From positions 7,219,071 through 7,283,070 of the forward strand of contig JAJEKV010000047.1 in the NCBI GenBank assembly GCA_021234155.1: DNA of 64,000 nucleotides, in the 5' to 3' direction. The notes under the pieces are model-generated. The model was not told the DNA's origin. It did no database searches and saw only the letters and a list, made by a program, of their open reading frames with translations. Position numbers and translations under genes: made by a program. Position 1 is the stretch's first letter. Each line of letters opens with the position of its first letter. Positions 58,452 to 64,000 of the stretch are shown piece after piece. Source of the DNA: Isoetes taiwanensis (taxonomy: Eukaryota > Streptophyta > Lycopodiopsida > Isoetales > Isoetaceae).

Positions 58452-60135
58452 TGTGACGTTCCAAAGACGATACGCCGCTCGGGGCGTATATTGTAACCGC
58501 CACGTCACGGCGTACACGCCACCCGATTGGCGGTAATGCGCCAGCGTATAGCCAAGTGGGTAGCCCCTAGGGGGCAACTTGCTAAGAATGTGCATTAGTA
58601 TTAATGTGCACATTTTCCAATGTACACATTAATGTGGGCACACATTTCCATGTGGCCACTTGATGCCAAGTGGGCCATACCCATAGGTGCAATTAATGTG
58701 CACATTTTCCAATGTACACATTCATTAATGTGCACACATTTCCATGTGGGCACATTTGGCCACCTAGCCCTTAAAGGCAAGTGGGCCCATTACCAATTAT
58801 CCCACATGCCAAAAGGGGATAATTGGAAACCCTAGCCACCCCCTTGTCTATATAGGGTTGGAAACCCTAACTAACCTAATTTTCGATTTTAGGGCTTCAG
58901 AACTCTGTTTTGGCTGCCTCAACAGCCAAAACCGCATCCCGATTTCATTTGGGAGAATTGCAACCTTAGTTTCTCTAGATTGAAGCGTTTGCCGGGATGG
59001 TCGAGCTCAGTCGAGGAGCCCCTCAAGGATCAGGTATTTGGCCAATTAGATAGTCTAAACCCTATTTTAGGCATTGAATCAGTAGGTTTAGCCTATTAGA
59101 TTGCCCATAGCAGCCCTCTAGAACTCTAGATAGCAGATTCTAACTAAAGAACCTAACTCTATGATATAGATTAGATCTTGTTCTTTAGTTCTTCTGTGAT
59201 GTATATGGATGATGTATCTCTGTGAACTCCTTGTATTGGGAAGGGGGGTAGAGACCTAAAGCTTTGTAGTTGATGCTCCTAGAGTAGCCTCTCTAGCACA
59301 CTGTAGATGCGGCCTGTGCACAAGAGCCACACCTGGTTGTGGGTGAAGGGGCGGGCCGGGCTTATAAGGAGGTTCATGTTCGACTCTTGAGCGACCCCTA
59401 TGGTGTGTTGAAAATGCTGGGGGGTCTTTGTGACTAGGTCTAATGGCTTGCCACTGCGTGTGGGCAAGGCATGGGCTCGACACTCGTGAGGTGGTGAATA
59501 TGACCTTCCATTGAGTTCAAGTCGAATACGGGCAGTGGCCCTCTAGTCACCTTGAGTCAGCATTGTAGATCTCTGGAGGGAGAGATCCCTACCTGCCCCA
59601 TCGGGCGGGGAGATGTAACCCGGGATATAGCCCCTCGGCTATGCATCCGGTGAGCTCTGATCGAGGTCCCAACACTTTTCAGCCTACTACGCAAAGTGTG
59701 TGCACAGGGGAGGGGCGGATGGAGTGGACAACCCTAGGCCATGTTCTTATGCCGGCCAAATCCATTGCCATGAATTGCATGCGCAATGAACTCGGAGACC
59801 CAAGCTTGTCCGGTCCATCCCCGTAATGCGAGCCTTGGGTAGGATTCCCTATGTGATGTGCTGATCTTCGTCTATGCAGATATGTGGAGGACCATCCTTC
59901 GCGATGGTCATATGATGTTGATGTATGTGCTACGACATGTATGTTTACGCCCGCAGCCTAGGTAGGCCCCGAGGGAGGCGGGGTGCAATGACCCTTCCAC
60001 TCTTCCCCTTTGGAACCCGTTACGGTTTGCGGTGTCATGTGGAGGGCCACATGTATTGCACCGCGGAGCTGGTATGGGGGATGAACTCCTGGTTGTATAC
60101 AGTGAGTGCACCGTATACGAGTAGGGGACGTCACA
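58452..60135 (+). repeat. Inner element 3' LTR
   Basis: Starts TGTGACGT and ends ACGTCACA, an 8-bp perfect terminal inverted repeat. It contains the same U3 repeats and TATA-type box CTATATAG (58848-58855) as the 5' LTR. Differences from the 5' LTR are clustered in short GC-containing patches, with long identical stretches between them. Confidence 0.93.
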
Positions 60136-60141
60136 ATTTCG
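60136..60141. repeat. Target-site duplication, right copy
   Basis: 'atttcg', matching 46820-46825. Sequence to the right resumes the outer element's gag on the minus strand. Confidence 0.75.
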
Positions 60142-60587
60142 TCCAACCAAGATTCCGCATTCAAGCCTCCTCTGGATTTCCCATCAAACTGAGCCAACTT
60201 CCGGTTCTTCCATATACTAGTGATGGCTGTATCAACAGTTTTTCGGTATTCCTTATCCTTACGCCTTGAATGGTCCTTTGTCGATAGCGAGGACCCCGAA
60301 GAACCCGAAGTGGTTGAATGTGAGGAAGCGGCGCTATCCTTAGAGGAACTTCGTTGACGTTTAGCATGAGTCCTTCTCTGTACAGGTACAGGGCTAGCTC
60401 TGGGAGGAGATGGCTGTTGTGCAGGTGGACTCAATGGTCGTGGAGGTAATTCCGGTCCGTCCTCCTGAGTATGTGGCAGTGGATTGGTATGCAACACATA
60501 AGCCCACGTAACTCTCAAAAGTTGCCTTTTCATTAACATCAATTCTGTTGGGGGTGAGCCCTCTTGGCGTTGGAGGGTGTTTGCCAA
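60142..60587 (-). pseudogene. Outer element: gag N-terminal part, cut by the insertion
   Basis: The minus-strand frame begins MANTLQRQEGSPPTELMLMK (or at a further Met at 60603), then a Pro-rich and Ser/Lys-rich segment (HAKRQRSSSKDSAASSHSTT), then KLAQFDGKSRGGLNAESWLD followed by EI, where it runs into the 3' LTR. The next gag residues are found at 46819 and leftward, which locates the insertion precisely. Confidence 0.85.
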
Positions 60588-60855
60588 GCGGCGTTACGTA
60601 CACCGTCTATAGGGAGCATTCATGAATATATAAGCAGATTTATACTAATGTATAATCCCTTTTAAAATAATTGAGATCAAAAGAATATACAAACAGAAAA
60701 CAATGTTTTTATTTCATTGAAGTCGAGTACAAAACAAGTATATTGGTACATGGGTTAAGACGAAAGTAGGTATGATACAGTGGAAACTCTTAAAATTCTA
60801 TCCAAGACACAAACAGAATAAAGCAACAAAGAAAACATAACGGAAGAGACCAAGC

Positions 60856-61338
60856 CTAGGGGTTGGCGAAGGGGTCTGAGAAGCGTGGGTACTCTCCGCA
60901 TTTCGGACGAAGTTTATAGCGTGCCCAGGCTTGGACAATGATTGCTTGGTACTCCCATGTTGGGCTGATAATCAGAAGGTTAAAGAGCCTTCGCATCGCA
61001 TAAAAGAGTTGCCAAAGATGGTCGTTGGCGTCCTCGAAGGCTTCGTGCCTGGTCATATTCCAGTAGTCCCAGGTACGACACAGGGTCATCTTCAGATCCT
61101 CGAAAAGCTCGATCCACGAGGATGTTAACTATCTCCGACCCTTTATCGGGGTCGTAGGGGTTCTCCGGTGGCGGTGGTTCGATGTCAACGCCTTCCTCCC
61201 ACTCGGATATTCACCATATCTCGGCCATAGTCTTGATCCGGTGGTGGGGATCGTCCCTCCTAACCATATCGGTGATTCTTTCCTCATACTCCCAAATGTT
61301 TTCCTCTGCAACATAGTTGGAACATTTTGTAATTCCAT
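60856..61338 (-). pseudogene. Outer element ORF3, unrecognised
   Basis: Two minus-strand frames, 61338-61129 and 61089-60856, appear to be one ORF with frame changes. Its fragments include RITDMVRRDDPHHRIKTMAE, WNMTRHEAFEDANDHLWQLF and IVQAWARYKLRPKCGEYPRF. Composition is that of a folded, Trp-rich protein. The first part may be preceded by an intron acceptor ('tatgttgcag'). No family recognised. It lies between ORF2 and gag. Confidence 0.4.
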
Positions 61339-61549
61339 TATATTCTAAAGTTTTAATACTTTTGAAGAGGATGTCATAAAAAGAACAATTTAGTTATACT
61401 CATCAAGAAAACTTTGTATTTAATAAGTAGATAAGGTACACCATTTTTCAATATGGTTTAAACAATTGCCAATCCAAAATCTCATAAATACATGTGTATA
61501 TATATATATATAACAAAATTTATATAGCACCCTTAGTTCGGAACTAGGC

Positions 61550-62948
61550 CCCCGCCTCTTTATCCTTAGCCCTAGGAGGTGGTGGGGCGGTCGGTGTCGC
61601 AGCTGAGAGCTACCCGGTGGTCCACCTTGGCGCGCGCCTTAGCAGATGCAACCTCCCGGTGGATAGGCAACGGCCAATGGGGCTGCCGTGAGGAGCTTCA
61701 TGCCCATCAAGGCGCAATATCGGCCCAAGGCGTAAGGGCAAGATCCCGTCGATGCAGTACATACGTAAGCGTCACGATAGGGAAGCTTCTTGTGGCGGCG
61801 GTGTAGAAAGTGCACGGAGGGGCCCACCATGAAGCTTCGACCTCGGCCCCTAAATCCGGGCTATGAAGAGGACTTGCCCGTATTTGAAGGCCGACAAAAA
61901 AAGCGGGTGAGGTGGTTACCCAAAGACCTTCCCTTGCGGAGTTTCGGATCGCGGCCACTTCCTTATCCAGTCCATGGGGACTTCTTCCTCCTTGAGCTCC
62001 TGTTGCTCCTCCTTCTTGTCGCGGGGTTATGGTATAAATCTTCACCCTCATCATCCGAAAGGGGAGGAACTTCCACCATATTAATGTTTGGGGCGTGAGG
62101 TCCCATAGCCGTGAAGGCATCCAGTGTAAAGTGAAATTTGGTTCCGCATCACGAAGTCACGAAGGCGTAATAGAGTCTCCGGGCCGGGCTCTAGAGTCTC
62201 CCGCCGGAACCGGCGAGCTGGTGCACCTCCGAGGAAGCTCGGTAGAAGTGAAGTCGATGAAATCAGCCATACAATACTCCGCAAGCTCGTAAAAGTACAT
62301 GGTCTTTGCGCGCTTGCGTCTAAATCCGCCACCACGTGATACGCCCGGATAATATCATCCAAGAGAAGGTATTCCTCGCCCCGGTGATAAATAAGCTGGA
62401 AGGCCGTCTAACCCACGACAAGCCTATCGATTGGTCGCGGCGCAATGGTAGCTCCTCCGCTAGCTCTTTCCAGCGGGCAAAGTAAGCCCATCCCTATATG
62501 CTCGTCATCCCCTCCTCGGAGGATTCCCGGCAGCTTGCCCTTCTCTGCCAAGCAAGGTTTCATCCTCAACGTATTGGTCCATGAGGATGGCTAGAGCTTA
62601 AAGTAGCTTCCGAGATTTGCTGCCTCGATCTTTGGACCTTTGGTAGGTGTTTACCCCATCTGGAAGTTTCCCCTTCAAGGCGTCATAAGCATGTGTGTCC
62701 CCGCCTAGCATCTGCCGAACTATCTCCCGCTCCAAATACAAGTGGGGAGGATCCCCCAGAGTAATACACAGAGGAAGCATTTCCTCCATGTAAAAGTCAA
62801 GGAATCCGGCGTAGTCCGGATGCCGCTGCATATTGGCAAGGAGATCTACGCGTTGGCATAGCAAAGGCTGCAGCAGGTCGAAGGGAACCTGTGGATCCCA
62901 TTTCTCTCCATCAAGGTACCAGGCAGCAAGGTCGGCGGCGGCAGCCAT
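61550..62948 (-). pseudogene. Outer element ORF2, unrecognised protein, frameshifted
   Basis: Starts at the ATG giving MAAAADLAAWYLDGEKWDPQ. The first 116 residues are open (VDLLANMQRHPDYAGFLDFY, MEEMLPLCITLGDPPHLYLE, REIVRQMLGGDTHAYDALKG), then the frame changes repeatedly down to about 61550. It looks like a globular, helix-rich protein. I do not recognise the family and it is not obviously similar to the inner element's ORF2. A TATA-like stretch and an ACGT palindrome lie just upstream (63002-63037). Confidence 0.45.
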
Positions 62949-63001
62949 GGCGCTAGAAGGAAGGAGAGAGGAAAAGAAGCGTTTTAAAATAACCTTACAG
63001 T

Positions 63002-63037
63002 CCCCTTTTAAACCCTTTTATTAAAGCTGACGTCAGC
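63002..63037 (-). promoter_or_regulatory. Candidate internal promoter for ORF2 of the outer element
   Basis: On the minus strand the 12-bp palindrome GCTGACGTCAGC (63026-63037), which contains the bZIP-type TGACGTCA site, is followed by 'tttaataaaaggg' and 'tttaaaagggg', the latter about 55 bp before the ORF2 ATG. It sits in the short gap between the H3 stop (63152) and ORF2 (62948), parallel to the promoter module between H3 and ORF2 in the inner element. Confidence 0.5.
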
Positions 63038-63151
63038 ATTTTATTTTAAATTTAACATAAAAAAAAAACATTAAACTTTTAATTCAAAATAAAAACCTCT
63101 TTATTAATTATCACAAAAAGATATGTACAAATGCGGATCCCCGCAATTAGG

Positions 63152-63915
63152 CTAAGGTTGCTCCCCCCGTATCCTACGGGCGAGGGCTAAATCCTTAGGC
63201 ATTATGGTGACCCTCTTTGCGTGGATAGCATAAAGGTTGGCATCACCAAAAGTGCTACCAAGTAGGCTTCGGCTGACCTCTTGAGCGCCAAATTACAAAG
63301 GTGCGGAAGCGGAGATCGGTCTTAAATTGCCGCGGCGATCTCCCATACCAGCCTCTGAAAAAGGTAGCTTCCTCGATCGGAAGGTCCGTGGACTTCTGAA
63401 ATTTGGCGGATCTCCAATGCCGCGATACCGGTCGGAACCGATGAGGCTTTCATTTGTGGCCCGTGCCCCGACGATGTTGGCACCGTCTTGGCCCCAAAGA
63501 ACCCGGGAGTTATCCACTCTCTGCTGCCTCGGCCGGAGCTGGTCTTCTTCCCAAAAGCCCCGGCGGTCTTTAACTTATCCTTGTATTGACTAGGCCTTAT
63601 ATGGGCAACTCCCTTCCTCCCGAGCTTAATCGGCCGGATCGTCGGTTTTGGGTTCGAGCCACTCCCGGATGCACCTCCTCCTGTTGGTCCTGGCTGATCT
63701 TGTCGGTCCGCTCCTCTTGCTCCAACTTCTCTCGCTCTTCCCGAGCTCTCCTTAGGTCTTCTTGGATCTCGAGCAAAAAAGTTGGGCTGCGACGCGGCGA
63801 TTAAGTTCAGCATTGTGGTACCTTTGTGGTCAAGACCCATATCTATCCGAATAGTTGTCGATAGTCTATGCTGATGTCGGGATTTCTCCCCATACAAAGC
63901 TGTTGGAACCCTCAT
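63152..63915 (-). pseudogene. Histone H3-fold protein encoded by the outer retrotransposon, several frameshifts
   Basis: The open frame from 63915 has a tail of about 160 residues (GRKGVAHIRPSQYKDKLKTA and Gly/Ser/Pro-rich parts). It then reads VPTGIAALEIRQ, matching the H3 start of alpha-N (RPGTVALREIR), and LFQRLVWEIA, matching PFQRLVREIA. In adjacent frames the rest of H3 can be followed: FQKSTDLPI, FKTDLRF (the exact canonical loop-1 phrase), SAEAYLVA and [20 protein letters not shown] followed by [10 protein letters not shown], with the stop at 63152. The core is thus nearer to canonical H3 than the inner element's copy. At least three 1-2 nt shifts interrupt it. The start codon is uncertain and another may lie beyond the window. 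Confidence 0.82.
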
Positions 63916-64000
63916 GCGGTGGTATGGGGAACCTCAATGGCTCGCCATCGATGACGGCAAAGCCGTCCCCGAGGTACGGTACTCCCCTACCCAGGGCTGC

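Larger units (their letters stand above)
46826..60135 (+). mobile_element. Inner Ty3/gypsy chromovirus carrying a histone H3 ORF (complete, 13.3 kb)
   Basis: Parts in order: 5' LTR (46826-48502), initiator-Met PBS (48504-48515), hairpin pair and TATA box, H3 ORF (49565-50412), second hairpin pair and TATA box, ORF2 (about 51113-52630), gag (52911-about 54190), protease (54180-54503), RT/RNase H (54700-56090), integrase (56250-57230), chromodomain (57251-57589), PPT (58439-58451) and 3' LTR (58452-60135). It lies in gag of a related minus-strand element. The ORFs contain many frameshifts, whereas the LTRs are identical over long stretches. Confidence 0.92.
40315..64000 (-). mobile_element. Outer Ty3/gypsy chromovirus, split by the inner element and cut by the window edge
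   Basis: Reading leftward from the right edge: H3 ORF (63915-63152), ORF2 (62948-about 61550), ORF3 (61338-60856), gag (60587-60142 and 46819-about 45900), protease, RT, RNase H (to 44024), integrase (43919-43257), chromodomain (42946-42521), PPT and 3' LTR (41918-40315). The inner element occupies 46826-60135 inside gag. The 5' LTR and PBS lie beyond 64000. Order PR-RT-RH-IN-chromodomain places it in the chromovirus branch of Ty3/gypsy. Three ORFs upstream of gag are not part of the standard plan. Confidence 0.88.

Overview
This window is nuclear DNA of a land plant. The evidence is spliced GT-AG genes of plant type (a complete chalcone-isomerase-fold gene and part of a peroxisomal acyl-CoA oxidase gene), a trihelix-type DNA-binding ORF, LINEs, and long chromodomain-bearing Ty3/gypsy LTR retrotransposons primed by initiator Met-tRNA. 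The gene-poor, repeat-rich, nested layout suggests a large genome, perhaps a fern or another non-seed vascular plant; that placement is a guess. No tRNA, rRNA, CRISPR or bacterial feature is seen.

Layout. 1-13 kb: sparse genes in AT-rich DNA. An ACX3-like acyl-CoA oxidase fragment lies at 4.2-5.9 kb (+). A GC-palindrome minisatellite lies at 6.0-8.5 kb and ends in a poly(T) tract and a G-rich tract. An intact four-exon chalcone-isomerase-like gene lies at 11.84-12.73 kb (-) between two identical 132-bp inverted repeats. 13-20.6 kb is mostly non-coding with local duplications. 20.6-25.6 kb holds two LINEs in opposite orientation, and a third 5'-truncated copy lies at 38.03-38.67 kb; all end in simple-repeat tails rather than poly(A). 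26-38 kb is intergenic with one trihelix-like ORF, several short tandem repeats and strong palindromes.

38.7-64 kb is a retrotransposon nest. Two related LTRs in minus orientation lie end to end (38677-40314 and 40315-41918). The second is the 3' LTR of a minus-strand chromovirus whose chromodomain, integrase, RNase H/RT, protease and gag run to about 46.8 kb. Its gag is split by a complete 13.3-kb plus-strand element of the same family (46826-60135: two LTRs of about 1.68 kb, PBS, PPT, short target duplication). The host element resumes at 60142 and runs off the right edge.

The outstanding observation is that both elements carry, between the 5' LTR and gag, an ORF ending in a histone H3 fold. 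The plus element's copy (49565-50412) mixes H3 and CenH3-like residues; the minus element's copy (63152-63915) is closer to canonical H3. In the plus element the H3 ORF and a second, unrecognised acidic ORF each follow a similar promoter module: a pair of about 67-nt hairpins and then a TATAAATA box. Because the pol proteins also end in chromodomains, which in other families bind histone H3 tails, an element that brings its own H3 is a plausible undescribed system for chromatin targeting or particle packaging.

Many ORFs in the nest are broken by 1-2 nt frameshifts, although the two LTRs of the inner element agree perfectly over long stretches. Some of these breaks may therefore be sequence errors rather than decay.
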